This document shows, in pieces, positions 15,138 to 24,411 of a DNA stretch of 64,000 bases (position 1 is its first letter; each line of letters starts with the position of its first letter). The DNA is taken from NCBI RefSeq assembly GCF_948948975.1, contig NZ_CARBVX010000003.1, positions 81,617 to 145,616 of the forward strand, given 5' to 3'. The DNA is from an uncultured Lactobacillus sp. Lineage in GTDB: Bacteria; Bacillota; Bacilli; Lactobacillales; Lactobacillaceae. Under the pieces are notes generated by a model that had not been told where the DNA came from, ran no database searches, and saw nothing but the letters and a program-made list of their open reading frames with translations. The position numbers were made by a program, and so were the translations under genes.

Positions 15138-17347
15138 CAGTATTCGTCATTCTTTCTAACTTCATCCTTAGCCATCTTTTCTTCCATTCCCATATTCAAG
15201 TGCTTTACACGATGGACAATTTCTTCATGACGACCATGAACCATTGGACGTTTCAAAGGATTGCCTAGATAACCACAAGTACGCTTTACACAGTCACAAG
15301 TTTCTGGATCATGATTTCCACATTGTGGACATTCGAAGCCTTTAGCGGTTGCCTTAAATTCACCCTTAAAACCACACTTGTAGCATTGGTCAATTGGAGT
15401 GTTGGTTCCTAAGTATCCTACTTTATCATAAGCCCAGTCCCAGACAGCTTCTAGTGCCTTAGGATTTTGCTTAAGGTTTGGATATTCACAATAATGAATG
15501 AATCCACCTGCAGCATAAAATGGATATGGAGCTTCAAAAGCTAATTTTTCAAATGGAGTTGGGTGCTTTCTTACATCGTAGTGGAATGAATTAGTGTAAT
15601 ATTCCTTATCCGTGATATCTTTAACTTTACCGAATTTTTTAGTATCCAGACGACAAAATCTATCAGTCAAACTTTCACTTGGAGTTGAATATACACTGTA
15701 GTGATAGTGATTTGGATCTTCTTTTTCCCATTTAGCGCAGTAATCGTGAAGTTCTTTAACAATATTAATAGTAAATTGGTGTGCTTCTTCATTATGTTCC
15801 CAATTAGGACCATAAAAGACTGTACCTACTTCATAAAGCCCAATATAACCTAAGGAAACTGTACAGCGTCCATTTTTGAAAAGATCATTTACATTATCTT
15901 CCGCATTTAGCCTTTTACCAAAAGCACCATATTCATAAAGAATTGGAGCATTCTCAGGCATAGCATCAGTACAACGTTTAGCCTTAATTTGCAAAGCTTC
16001 ATGAGCTGTTTGGACCTTTTCTCTAAAGATTTGCCAGAATAAGTCTTTATCTCCTTTTGATTCCATTGCAATTCTAGGTAGGTTTAGAGTAACAACGCCT
16101 AAGTTCATACGACCGGAATTTACTTCTTTACCAGTTTCTGGATCTTTCCAACCTTGTAAGAAGGAACGACAACCCATTGGAGCTTTAAATGATCCAGTAA
16201 TTTTCTTAATCATGTCATAACTAACAATATCTGGATACATACGCTTAGTAGAACATTCCAAAGCTAATTCCTTGATATCATAGTTTGGATCTCCAGGATG
16301 TAAATTAAGTCCCTTCTTTAGCGTAAAGACTAACTTAGGAAAGATAGCTGTTCTTTTGTCTTTTCCCAAGCCTTCAATTCTAATCTTTAAGATTGCTTTT
16401 TGGATTTCACGTTCAATCCAGGATGTTCCTAATCCAAATCCTAAAGTAGTAAAGGGAGTTTGTCCTTGGCTTGAAAATAGGGTATTAATTTCATATTCAA
16501 GAGCTTGCATAGCATCATAGATATCTTTTTTTGTTCGCTTAACTGCAAAGGCTTTGATTTTTTCTTCATCGTCAAAGAATTCGCTAGCTTCCTTAATATT
16601 CTTGTGATAATTCTTTTCAGCATATGGAGCTAAAACTTCATCTATTCTGTCAGCAGAACAGCCCCCGTATTGACTAGAAGCAACATTAGCGATAATTTGA
16701 GACATTTGAGCAGTTGCAGTTTCAATTGAATGAGGAGATTCAATATTTGCATTTCCGATTGTAAATCCATGACTTAGCATCTCTTTAAAGTCAATCAAAC
16801 AACAGTTAGTTAGAGGACTGAGCGGTGTGTAATCTAGGTCATGCCAGTGAATGTCACCGCGTAAGTGAGCTTTCGCAATATGTTCTGGCATCATCGTTAA
16901 ACCAATTGTTTTACCAACTACACCAGCTGTTAAATCACGCTGAGTTGAAAAAACACGTGAGTCTTTATTAGCATTTTCATTAACAATTGTTGGATCATGA
17001 TGAACTAAGCGATCCAGACGGTTAGTGGTCTCAGTTTGCTTCTTAAAATTAGCTTCGTCTTCTCTACGATAATCAACATAAGCATTTGCTTCATCACTAA
17101 AGCCGAGTTCGATTAATGTTTGAACAAATGCATCTGCTATTTTTTCAGTAGAAGTCTGCTTTGCACCATTTAGTTTTTGAAGGATAGCAGGTAGAATATC
17201 TGCTTCATGTTCAGTCAGATGCAAGCTATCTAAAACCATTTCAATTTTGTAAAGAGCAAAAGGATAGATGCTACCGTCTCTTTTAATAGCTGTTTCTGGC
17301 AGTGTCATTTGAGTAATTGATTTAATTTGAGCATCTTGTTGTAACAT
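15137..17347 (-). CDS. nrdD: Anaerobic (class III) ribonucleoside-triphosphate reductase
   Basis: NrdD reduces ribonucleoside triphosphates to deoxy forms under anoxia, using formate and a glycyl radical. Of its 736 residues, the first 100 form an ATP-cone allosteric domain (IKRDGSIYPFALYKIEMVL ... YVDYRREDE). The catalytic barrel follows. A zinc site (CYKCGFKGEF and CPQCGNHDPETCDC) and the glycyl radical loop RTCGYLGNP (Gly about 692) are near the C-terminus. All are intact. Two NrdR-like boxes precede the gene. Coupled expression with nrdG is shown by the overlap. Confidence 0.97.
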   Translation of the reverse strand: MLQQDAQIKSITQMTLPETAIKRDGSIYPFALYKIEMVLDSLHLTEHEADILPAILQKLNGAKQTSTEKIADAFVQTLIELGFSDEANAYVDYRREDEANFKKQTETTNRLDRLVHHDPTIVNENANKDSRVFSTQRDLTAGVVGKTIGLTMMPEHIAKAHLRGDIHWHDLDYTPLSPLTNCCLIDFKEMLSHGFTIGNANIESPHSIETATAQMSQIIANVASSQYGGCSADRIDEVLAPYAEKNYHKNIKEASEFFDDEEKIKAFAVKRTKKDIYDAMQALEYEINTLFSSQGQTPFTTLGFGLGTSWIEREIQKAILKIRIEGLGKDKRTAIFPKLVFTLKKGLNLHPGDPNYDIKELALECSTKRMYPDIVSYDMIKKITGSFKAPMGCRSFLQGWKDPETGKEVNSGRMNLGVVTLNLPRIAMESKGDKDLFWQIFREKVQTAHEALQIKAKRCTDAMPENAPILYEYGAFGKRLNAEDNVNDLFKNGRCTVSLGYIGLYEVGTVFYGPNWEHNEEAHQFTINIVKELHDYCAKWEKEDPNHYHYSVYSTPSESLTDRFCRLDTKKFGKVKDITDKEYYTNSFHYDVRKHPTPFEKLAFEAPYPFYAAGGFIHYCEYPNLKQNPKALEAVWDWAYDKVGYLGTNTPIDQCYKCGFKGEFKATAKGFECPQCGNHDPETCDCVKRTCGYLGNPLKRPMVHGRHEEIVHRVKHLNMGMEEKMAKDEVRKNDEY

Positions 17348-17394
17348 GGTTATTATCTTCTTTCACAATATCTATGGTTCTATTCTATCAGAAA

Positions 17395-17441
17395 CTACAT
17401 GATATTGTAGGTATTGACATTTTGGATCATATATATTGTAT
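17395..17441 (-). promoter_or_regulatory. Pair of NrdR-like boxes upstream of nrdD
   Basis: Box 1 (17395-17410) is CTACATGATATTGTAG and box 2 (17426-17441) is ATCATATATATTGTAT. Both resemble the NrdR consensus acaCwAtATaTwGtgt, and their common ATTGTA elements are exactly 31 bases apart, the tandem spacing NrdR uses. They lie 48-95 bases ahead of the nrdD ATG, over the expected promoter. Confidence 0.7.
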
Positions 17442-17510
17442 TAAGCAAAAGTCACGTCTAGCAGGAGAGAGGCTCATTTTTAAAATTTTCTATAATTAGT
17501 AAAGTAGTCA

Positions 17511-17552
17511 AAAAAATACTGCTGAGAGTAAAAAAATCTCAGCAGTATTTTT
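17511..17552. terminator. Strong bidirectional terminator after the 87-aa membrane gene
   Basis: AATACTGCTGAGA pairs perfectly with TCTCAGCAGTATT around a 9-base loop, with A and T tracts on the two sides. On the minus strand it ends the small membrane protein transcript. Confidence 0.85.
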
Positions 17553-17639
17553 CTCGGAAAAAGGATAAAACTTAAAAAGTCTATCTCAAAATATTTAGAT
17601 TTTCAATTTTTCACTGTTTTTGTACCATGTCAACTTTGA

Positions 17640-17903
17640 TTATCCTATATTCTTATTCTTATAAAAAATAAATACAGCTAATTCACATAAAAGCACAAAT
17701 ATCACATAAGTTAAAAGAGTGTACCATGTCAAAGAAAAAGTAGTGTTAAGGGAGTGCATTGTCATTTTAGTAACTATCTTTAATCCAAATATTGTTGTCT
17801 TAACACTAGTTTCATTAATACTAAATAGCTCTACAATGTAATCAAGAAAAAAACAAATTAAATATACAAGGCTACTGAGCGTAAAAGTTTTCCAATATTT
17901 CAT
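17640..17903 (-). CDS. Small two-helix membrane protein, unknown
   Basis: The 87-residue product has two hydrophobic segments (about 8-27 and 58-82) joined by a polar loop (ELFSINETSVKTTIFGLKIV) and ends with a basic tail (YKNKNIG). AGGAGAAAAAG precedes the ATG, and a strong terminator follows, so the gene looks real. It lies 86 bases downstream of an Rgg-type regulator on the same strand, which makes it a candidate target or partner of that regulator. No family is recognised. Confidence 0.65.
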   Translation of the reverse strand: MKYWKTFTLSSLVYLICFFLDYIVELFSINETSVKTTIFGLKIVTKMTMHSLNTTFSLTWYTLLTYVIFVLLCELAVFIFYKNKNIG

Positions 17904-17989
17904 ACAACTTTTTCTCCTATATTTATTATTTTTTTCATCTTAGCATAAGCAACGCTCATATTTATTGCATTGTATTATATTTATTACAG

Positions 17990-18823
17990 CTATGTCGGCC
18001 AGCTACCTATAATATCTTCATATCCATACTCTCTTAAAATTTTTTGAATATTAGCTAATTTTTGTTGATCATTTTCAAATAATGCCAACATATAATATGC
18101 ATGAAATCTATATATCATAAAATGAAACGATGTTACGTTATTTAAAATATAATCAATAATTTCTTTAATAAAGCAGGCATCTTCCACACTTTTATACTTT
18201 TTTTGATCGTAACAAGTTACTAGATAGTTTTCGAAAATTCTAACATATCTTTCTAGCATTAATTCCGACCCTACTTTTTTTCTTTGTACTATGTGCAATA
18301 AATGTTTTATGCGAGAAGATAAGATTTCATGCTTCCATAATGGCATTGTATTAGCCAATAATCTTAAAAGTGCTGGAGATTTAATCCAATTCTCTTTATC
18401 AAATTCTTTATATATTTTTTGACATATTTCATCATTTATATTATCCAGTTGATTATTAAAGTAAGCAGCTGTTACTTGCGCTCTAAGTTTTAGTATTTCA
18501 TCAGAGGATGAACGAATAATTTTATTTTTGTAATAATTTATACTCTTAATATTTTTAGAATTAACAGCATACTCCATTTTATTTTGTAGCATTCTATCTA
18601 TTTGAGCTTCTGACGTTACATAAGAGTCCATTACCAAATTATAAAAATAATTTATATCTACTTCATGCTTAATTAAAAGCATTATTAAGCTTTCAGCTCT
18701 AATTCCACTTTTTCCACTTTCAACAAGTGCATAAAAAGGTCTTTGTACTATTCCCTCACACATTTTAGCTTGACTCAATCCTAGATTAAGTCGAACTTCT
18801 CGTAAAGCTTCTCCAATCTTCAA
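17990..18823 (-). CDS. Rgg/GadR/MutR family transcriptional regulator
   Basis: The 277-residue protein has an N-terminal XRE helix-turn-helix (LREVRLNLGLSQAKMCEGIVQRPFYALVESGKSG, split here by eye into helices at about 5-40). An all-helical TPR-like C-terminal region of about 200 residues follows; it normally binds a short peptide pheromone or forms the dimer. The likely start is TTG at 18823, with GGGAGAG four bases upstream. Many relatives respond to small hydrophobic peptides encoded next door, but I found no such peptide gene on either flank. Unlike neighbouring housekeeping genes the coding region is very AT-rich, which could mean later acquisition. Confidence 0.85.
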   Translation of the reverse strand: MKIGEALREVRLNLGLSQAKMCEGIVQRPFYALVESGKSGIRAESLIMLLIKHEVDINYFYNLVMDSYVTSEAQIDRMLQNKMEYAVNSKNIKSINYYKNKIIRSSSDEILKLRAQVTAAYFNNQLDNINDEICQKIYKEFDKENWIKSPALLRLLANTMPLWKHEILSSRIKHLLHIVQRKKVGSELMLERYVRIFENYLVTCYDQKKYKSVEDACFIKEIIDYILNNVTSFHFMIYRFHAYYMLALFENDQQKLANIQKILREYGYEDIIGSWPT

Positions 18824-18914
18824 ATTACTCTCCCTTTTTAATCATACAAATTAACCCATATTTTTGTTAGTATAATATATACAATTTAAAAATAACAGTT
18901 TTCATTTAAAAAAT

Positions 18915-18957
18915 AAAAAAATATCCTTAAAGAGCAACACTCCTTAAGGATATTTTT
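18915..18957 (-). terminator. Intrinsic terminator of the ATP-grasp gene
   Basis: AAATATCCTTAA pairs with TTAAGGATATTT around a 13-base loop. On the minus strand a T-run follows. Confidence 0.85.
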
Positions 18958-18961
18958 CTAA

Positions 18962-20293
18962 TTAAATTTCATTTTCATGGTTTTCTTGTTGACCATCACG
19001 AAGAGCTTGTTTTTCTAATTTTTTAGCTTCTTCTTCAAAATATTGGCCCTTATTTACTTGGTAGTACTTCTTATATCTAGCATAGTAGTTATGGAACATG
19101 TAGTGCATCAATAACCAACGTTTTAAGCTACGATCTTTATCATAGAAGACAGTTGTACCGTAGTGACCCTCATCAATTAACTTTTCAGCTAGGCGTTTTG
19201 AACCGTTGTCGTAAGCATATTCCTTAAAGATCTTCTTTGGAACACCAAGCCACAACATATAGTTAGCCCCATCTTTATTTCCATAAACTGTTGGCTTGTC
19301 CTTTAAATTATCTTCAACATAGTCATCTACATACCACTTGGCTAAGTTATAACCATTTAAAGTTACGTAGAAACTTGAACGACCTTGACGGAGGTTGATC
19401 TCAAAGAATTTGTATTCTCCATCTCTTGGATCGTACTTAATGTCAAAGTTAGCCATACCAGTATAGTTCAATTTTTCAAGGAATGATTGAACAGTATCGT
19501 AAAGCTTTTGACTGAAGGCTGGCAAAATTGCCATGTAATTACCGATAGATTGAGGAGTTGGGTCTTCAAGAAGTGGGTGACCTAAGCACATCATCTTAAC
19601 CTTGTGATCTTTATCAACATAAGCATTAAGAACACGCATGTTAGAATCATCGCCTGGAATGAAATCTTGTAAAATCAAATCTTCAGTATAACCATTAGTA
19701 TAGATTTTACCAACGATATCTACTAATTCTGCCTCATCGTGAATAGTAAAGGCTTTTTTACGGCCTTCAAATTGACAATTCAACCATGAAACTGGATCTT
19801 CTGGCTTCAATTCAACTGGATAATCAAATGGTAAATTCAAATAATTTTCAGCCTTATAATCATCCATAGTCACAATCTTAGTGTGTGGATATGGAAGACC
19901 ATACTTTTCAGCAATTTCGTAGAAACCTTCTTTAGAAATTAGCTTCTCTAGCAAGTCATAATCAATGTAAGGAACAACAAAAGTATCCTTCAATTCATCC
20001 TTATGCTTAGCTAATAATTCTGCGTATCCATCTCCACAAGCAATTAAAATAACTGGTTCTGGATGATTCTTGTATTCTTCAATCTTTTGCTTCATAACGT
20101 TCATAAAGCCTGGATCTTCTTCAAAACCTTCATGAACTTCTACGTCAACAATTTTAGAATAGCGCGTTGCTGCTAATTGACTAGCAGCCCAAGCTTGAAC
20201 CTTAATTCCATAAGCCTCGTTGAAGGAGCGGGCCATTCCGTAAACATTGATATCACTACCTAATAAAATAGGGGTAAATTTTGCTTGTACCAT
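18962..20293 (-). CDS. ATP-grasp carboxylate-amine ligase, possible D-aspartate ligase
   Basis: The 443-residue protein has an N-terminal Rossmann-like part (PILLGSDINVYGMARSF) and an ATP-grasp fold with lid and metal residues visible (YPVELKPEDPVSW, LILQDFIPGDDSNMR, FFEINLRQGRSSFY). The ligand residues in the FEINLR block are intact. Family members ligate an amino acid to a carboxylate; one characterised group, Asl of enterococci and lactococci, adds D-Asp to the Lys of peptidoglycan precursors. Lactobacilli of this group carry an L-Lys-D-Asp bridge, and an AsnB-type amidase gene sits directly upstream (30-base gap). D-Asp ligation is therefore a reasoned guess, not proven by residues. Confidence 0.75.
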   Translation of the reverse strand: MVQAKFTPILLGSDINVYGMARSFNEAYGIKVQAWAASQLAATRYSKIVDVEVHEGFEEDPGFMNVMKQKIEEYKNHPEPVILIACGDGYAELLAKHKDELKDTFVVPYIDYDLLEKLISKEGFYEIAEKYGLPYPHTKIVTMDDYKAENYLNLPFDYPVELKPEDPVSWLNCQFEGRKKAFTIHDEAELVDIVGKIYTNGYTEDLILQDFIPGDDSNMRVLNAYVDKDHKVKMMCLGHPLLEDPTPQSIGNYMAILPAFSQKLYDTVQSFLEKLNYTGMANFDIKYDPRDGEYKFFEINLRQGRSSFYVTLNGYNLAKWYVDDYVEDNLKDKPTVYGNKDGANYMLWLGVPKKIFKEYAYDNGSKRLAEKLIDEGHYGTTVFYDKDRSLKRWLLMHYMFHNYYARYKKYYQVNKGQYFEEEAKKLEKQALRDGQQENHENEI

Positions 20294-20322
20294 TTTGTAT
20301 CCGTACTTCTCTCTAACTTTAA

Positions 20323-22272
20323 TTAAACAAGTCTGCCACTTTCGATTAATTCTGCTACTTCTGGTTGAACATGTTGATACTTCTTAACAGTTTCATCATA
20401 ATCAACAAAGAATAACTTGTACCAAACTAGGAAAGTGTAAATAGCCCATATTTGACGACGAGCTGAACCGTCACCCTTGTAGTTATCATCAAGCAATTTA
20501 ACAATCTTCTTTTGGTCAAAAATATCATCTACAAAGTCTTCAGTAAATAATTCTCTAACTTGTTTGTAAAATCTTGGTTCCTTAAGCCATTGCTTAATTG
20601 GAGTTGGGAAGCCAAGCTTAGGTCTTTGAGCCCATTCTTCTGGTAAGACCTTCTCAGATGCTTTACGAAGAGCATATTTAGTATCGTGCCGGTTAACTAA
20701 ATATTTAGTTGGAATTGAGTTAGCGAGTTCTGCAATCTTCTTATCAAGATATGGCACACGTAATTCTAGAGAGTGAGCCATTGAGATCTTATCTGCTTTT
20801 TGCTCAATATCATTAAGCATAAAGTGGTGAAGATCAATATATTGCATTTGCTTAACTTCATCGATATTTTTAACTTTCTTAAAGTCTTCTTGATAAATAC
20901 CGTTAACTGTCAAATCATTCTTGTATTTATCACGCAAAATACCATTAGCATCTTTAGAAGTAAAGATGGTTGGATAGTCCATATCATAAATGACAGATTG
21001 TCCAACATAAAATTCACTTGGCTCTGCCAAGTTAGTATACATATGTACTTTACCTGGGAAGTTAGGCATCTTCTTAATCTTATGAGCTAAACGAACCCGA
21101 CTCTTCTTAGGTAATTTCTTAAGGCCAGCAGTAAAGACCTTAATTACATCATTATGGGTATGCATGCCGTAGTTAACGTAGCCTGCAAATAATTCATCGG
21201 CACCTTCACCAGAAAGGGCAACAGTAACATGCTTTCTAGCTAATTTACACAAGTACCATAATGGAATAATAGATGGGTTAGCATCTGGTTCGTCCATGTG
21301 ATATTGCATTTCTGGGAAGTCGCGCATTGCTTCATCTGCATCAACTTTATCCGCAAAGAATTTCCAGCCGTGTAAGTCAGAAAGTGCCTTAGCCTTTGAT
21401 GCTTCATTATATGTAGAATCATCAAAAGAAACTGAGAAGACATCTTCAGGGTCAAGTAAACTAGTTAAGTAGGAAGAATCAATACCTTCAGATAAGAATG
21501 CACCAACTGGTACGTCCGCATTTCTGTATAAATCAACAGTTTCTTTTAAGTCTTCATTGATTTTATCTAAGGTTTCTTCAAAGCTTAGACTATTTTCAAC
21601 ATACTTAGCATCCCAGTACTGATGAGTCTTCATTTTGCCATCTTTGTATTCAAACCAATGACCTGCTGGGAAGCGGTAAACACCCTTAAAGAAAGTTTCC
21701 TTTAAGTCATTATATTGGTTCATTAAGTATGGCTTAACTGCTTCAGTATTTAATTCCTTTTTAAATCCTGGGTAAGCTAAGAAGCTCTTCAATTCACTAC
21801 CAACAATTAACTTGCCATTTTGGTCTGAGTAGTACATTGGCTTAATTCCGAAGAAGTCACGAGCCCCATATAAAGTCTTGGTATTGTCATCCCAAATTAC
21901 AAAGGCAAACATACCACGAACTTTCTTCAATAAGCCATCCATTCCCCATTCTTCATAGCCGTGAAGCAAAACTTCAGTATCAGCCTTAGTAGTAAAGGTA
22001 TGACCTGCATCAATTAATTCTTTTCTTAATGGTTTAAAATTATAAATTTCCCCATTAAAAATAATTGCTCTACTTTTATCTTCATTAAAAATTGGTTGAC
22101 TTCCACCACGAAGGTCAATAATTGACAAACGTCTAAAACCTAAAGCCACCTGATCATTAGTATATTTTCCATCAGAAGACGGACCACGGTGTTTAATTGT
22201 ATCCATCATTCCTTGAATAGCACAGTCTTTATCCTTTAATTCAGGATCAAAAAACGCACAAATTCCACACAT
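20323..22272 (-). CDS. asnB: Glutamine-hydrolysing asparagine synthase family protein (AsnB/AsnH)
   Basis: The 649-residue protein starts with the N-terminal nucleophile Cys2 (MCGICAFFDPE), giving a class II glutamine amidotransferase domain (residues 2-210: RGPSSDGK, RLSIIDL, FNGEIYN, TKADTEVLLHGYEEWG). An ATP-pyrophosphatase synthetase domain follows (GAFLSEGIDSSYL, VALSGEGADELFAGY). It could make asparagine. Members of this family in lactobacilli and lactococci also amidate peptidoglycan carboxylates, including the D-Asp bridge (AsnH), and the ATP-grasp ligase gene immediately downstream favours that use. The long form and the pairing are the argument; substrate specificity is not visible. 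Confidence 0.9.
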   Translation of the reverse strand: MCGICAFFDPELKDKDCAIQGMMDTIKHRGPSSDGKYTNDQVALGFRRLSIIDLRGGSQPIFNEDKSRAIIFNGEIYNFKPLRKELIDAGHTFTTKADTEVLLHGYEEWGMDGLLKKVRGMFAFVIWDDNTKTLYGARDFFGIKPMYYSDQNGKLIVGSELKSFLAYPGFKKELNTEAVKPYLMNQYNDLKETFFKGVYRFPAGHWFEYKDGKMKTHQYWDAKYVENSLSFEETLDKINEDLKETVDLYRNADVPVGAFLSEGIDSSYLTSLLDPEDVFSVSFDDSTYNEASKAKALSDLHGWKFFADKVDADEAMRDFPEMQYHMDEPDANPSIIPLWYLCKLARKHVTVALSGEGADELFAGYVNYGMHTHNDVIKVFTAGLKKLPKKSRVRLAHKIKKMPNFPGKVHMYTNLAEPSEFYVGQSVIYDMDYPTIFTSKDANGILRDKYKNDLTVNGIYQEDFKKVKNIDEVKQMQYIDLHHFMLNDIEQKADKISMAHSLELRVPYLDKKIAELANSIPTKYLVNRHDTKYALRKASEKVLPEEWAQRPKLGFPTPIKQWLKEPRFYKQVRELFTEDFVDDIFDQKKIVKLLDDNYKGDGSARRQIWAIYTFLVWYKLFFVDYDETVKKYQHVQPEVAELIESGRLV

Positions 22273-22332
22273 AAGTAACTTTCACCTCAAAATAAACAGT
22301 AGTCTTATTATAAGCTATTTACATTTCAAAAA

Positions 22333-23727
22333 TTAAATTCGATAGAATCGTCTCTTAGAAGCGGCCCCATATCCAAATACTTGTAATAAATGTCTTTGAA
22401 CATCAACATTTACTATATATCCAGCTGCTTCATTAGCATGATCCATCTGTCTATTCCAGCGCTTATTATATTGCGTAGTAAGCGCATGGTTAGGGCCCAT
22501 TAGAGCCGAGCAATTAAAAAATATATATTGTATACCGTTAATGCGATATTGGTCTTCAGTATGACGGTGTCCACATAAATATGCAACTATTTTTGCATTT
22601 TTTATCTTTGTGAAATCAAAGCTGTTAGCTAGGGTAAATTCAGGAGGAACATCCCTTGAATTAAGATAGCCTTTTTCACGTTGATTGAAGGCAACCATTA
22701 ATTCATGTAGAGAACGCCCATTAAATTTCAAGGCATTCGTTCCCTTGCGAGTAATAGGATTTGCATGACTCATGAAAATAATTGTTTTACCATTTGAATT
22801 TTCAAGAATTTCGATAATTTCTTGCATCTGATCTTCACGAATCGCTAAAGCAAGTTTAGTATCGTATTTTTTCTTACCTTGCTCATCTAGCTCATAAGGT
22901 AAATCAGATGTATTGACCGTAATGATTCTGACGTCATCTTTATCAAAATATGCAACCCCGTGCTTGCGCGTGATATAGTGAATACCATCTTGCGCATACA
23001 TACTTGGCCACATTATATCTTCAAATTCATTTTCCGGAAAACTAGCTTTCAGATCATGATGCTCATCAAATTTATCATTTTCATCGTGGTTGCCCTTGAT
23101 GACAGCAAAGTTAGTTTTTTTAGATCTAAACGTTCTAGACAAAGATATCAACTCTGCTTCGCCAACTAATCCTGGATCGGATCCATCCATCCAATCACCT
23201 AAATGAGCTTTTAAATCTAAAACATCTTTATCTTCAAGATAATTAAACTCTTTAACATGACGAAGTCCGTTATGTCCATAAAAATCAATACTATCAGCAT
23301 CTTTATAGTGTGTATCGGTTAAAACACCGATATTAATTGAGTTATAGCCATCTCGGCTATGCTTTTTTACATAATCTACTAACTGATCTAATTGATCTTC
23401 AACGATATAACGACGTCCTGTCTGCTTATTAACAAATGCAGTATAACGGTTTAATCTTTTATCAAATTTTCGAACATAAGCTGGTGCTAAATCAGACGCA
23501 TTAATCGAACGTAAAGCTTGGTGTAAGACATTGTCAGTATCTTTATAAACAATAAGCTTATATTCTTCACCATGTGGAGTTCCTTCAGGCGCTCCAACGT
23601 TATACTCACCAACAGTCATATACTTTTGCATTCCATCAAATGGAATATTACTTTTCTTCCGCATCATCTTCCGGGTAACACCGGAAAATTTATCAATCAT
23701 ACCCTTGGTTTTCTTGATAATTTTCAT
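22333..23727 (-). CDS. Calcineurin-like metallophosphoesterase
   Basis: The metal motifs of the family appear in order: LTDTHYK (residue about 130), HLGDWMDG, IKGNHDE, FMSHANP and CGHRHTE. The roughly 460-residue protein has a basic N-terminus (MKIIKKTKGM) and about 110 residues ahead of the catalytic domain that I do not recognise (AYVRKFDKRLNRYTAFVNK). No signal peptide. I prefer the ATG at 23727, preceded by GGGGAAG, to an in-frame GTG five codons upstream. Substrates of this superfamily range from nucleotides to phospholipids. The gene is 60 bases upstream of asnB on the same strand, so a wall-related operon is possible. Confidence 0.8.
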   Translation of the reverse strand: MKIIKKTKGMIDKFSGVTRKMMRKKSNIPFDGMQKYMTVGEYNVGAPEGTPHGEEYKLIVYKDTDNVLHQALRSINASDLAPAYVRKFDKRLNRYTAFVNKQTGRRYIVEDQLDQLVDYVKKHSRDGYNSINIGVLTDTHYKDADSIDFYGHNGLRHVKEFNYLEDKDVLDLKAHLGDWMDGSDPGLVGEAELISLSRTFRSKKTNFAVIKGNHDENDKFDEHHDLKASFPENEFEDIMWPSMYAQDGIHYITRKHGVAYFDKDDVRIITVNTSDLPYELDEQGKKKYDTKLALAIREDQMQEIIEILENSNGKTIIFMSHANPITRKGTNALKFNGRSLHELMVAFNQREKGYLNSRDVPPEFTLANSFDFTKIKNAKIVAYLCGHRHTEDQYRINGIQYIFFNCSALMGPNHALTTQYNKRWNRQMDHANEAAGYIVNVDVQRHLLQVFGYGAASKRRFYRI

Positions 23728-23751
23728 GATACTCTTCCCCACTCATCACAC

Positions 23752-23775
23752 AAAAAAAGGCCTTTAGTTGGCCTT
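23752..23775 (-). terminator. Intrinsic terminator of the 160-aa unknown gene
   Basis: AAGGCC-AACTAAA-GGCCTT followed by TTTTT on the minus strand. It lies between the 160-aa gene and the metallophosphoesterase gene. Confidence 0.75.
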
Positions 23776-23779
23776 GGGG

Positions 23780-24262
23780 TTAATTATTTGCCAAAGCATT
23801 TGCGGCAAGACCCAATGATAAAACCGCATCTTTAGACAAAACCTTTTTCAAATCATTAGGAGCAATAGCTCTCACAGCGCCAATGACTTTTAAACTATAT
23901 AAAAGTACATGTAAATCAGTGGCACGATCATAGCTACCATCTTGCAATGGATCCTCATGATTATAGGTTAAATTAATCTTATCTTGATCTACATATCCAT
24001 CTACGTGGTTAGTTAAAATACGATCATTTAATTCACGTAATGGTTTATCTAAATGTAGTAAAGTTAATTTACCATCAGATTCACTATTATAGTATTCATC
24101 TTGAGTCATATCAAAGTATTCTTCGATTGGCTTATCAAGAATATCCAAACTATTAATTTCATTATAAATTCTCTTGGTATTCAGGTCTTGTTGGCCGTTG
24201 ATAATTTTTTCTTGTGATAAAGCCATATCGTCAGCCAATGTCATGGTAGTTAAATTATCCAT
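23780..24262 (-). CDS. Hypothetical acidic protein
   Basis: This 160-residue soluble protein is acidic and helix-rich, with no signal or membrane segment. It contains DKPIEEYFDMTQDEYYN and a hydrophobic C-terminal part (LHVLLYSLKVIGAVRAIAP ... LSLGLAANALANN). CAAGGAGG precedes the ATG at 24262 by 6-7 bases, so the earlier in-frame ATG is not needed. It is monocistronic, with a terminator after it. I do not recognise the family. Confidence 0.7.
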   Translation of the reverse strand: MDNLTTMTLADDMALSQEKIINGQQDLNTKRIYNEINSLDILDKPIEEYFDMTQDEYYNSESDGKLTLLHLDKPLRELNDRILTNHVDGYVDQDKINLTYNHEDPLQDGSYDRATDLHVLLYSLKVIGAVRAIAPNDLKKVLSKDAVLSLGLAANALANN

Positions 24263-24372
24263 ATTGTCCTCCTTGAAATACAACTTCCATTATAACAAAA
24301 AAGTTCTTTTTTTCCTGTACTTATGTATATTAATAGGTAGATATTACAAAAAATTTTATAATTTGCCAAAAT

Positions 24373-24406
24373 AAAAACGAGTAGTTCTGATTTTACTACT
24401 CGTTTT
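24373..24406 (-). terminator. Intrinsic terminator of the phn operon
   Basis: AAACGAGTAGT pairs with ACTACTCGTTT and a T-run follows on the minus strand. It lies just past the last phnE gene. Confidence 0.8.
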
Positions 24407-24411
24407 ATTAA

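Noticed and set aside
17346-17402. Short ORF beginning MVIIFFHN near nrdD, considered as an Rgg pheromone
   Set aside because: It overlaps the nrdD start and NrdR-like box, has no ribosome site, and lacks the C-terminal Gly-Gly pattern of SHP peptides.
20800-21090. A 96-codon plus-strand ORF inside asnB
   Set aside because: Antisense shadow; the asnB frame is intact.
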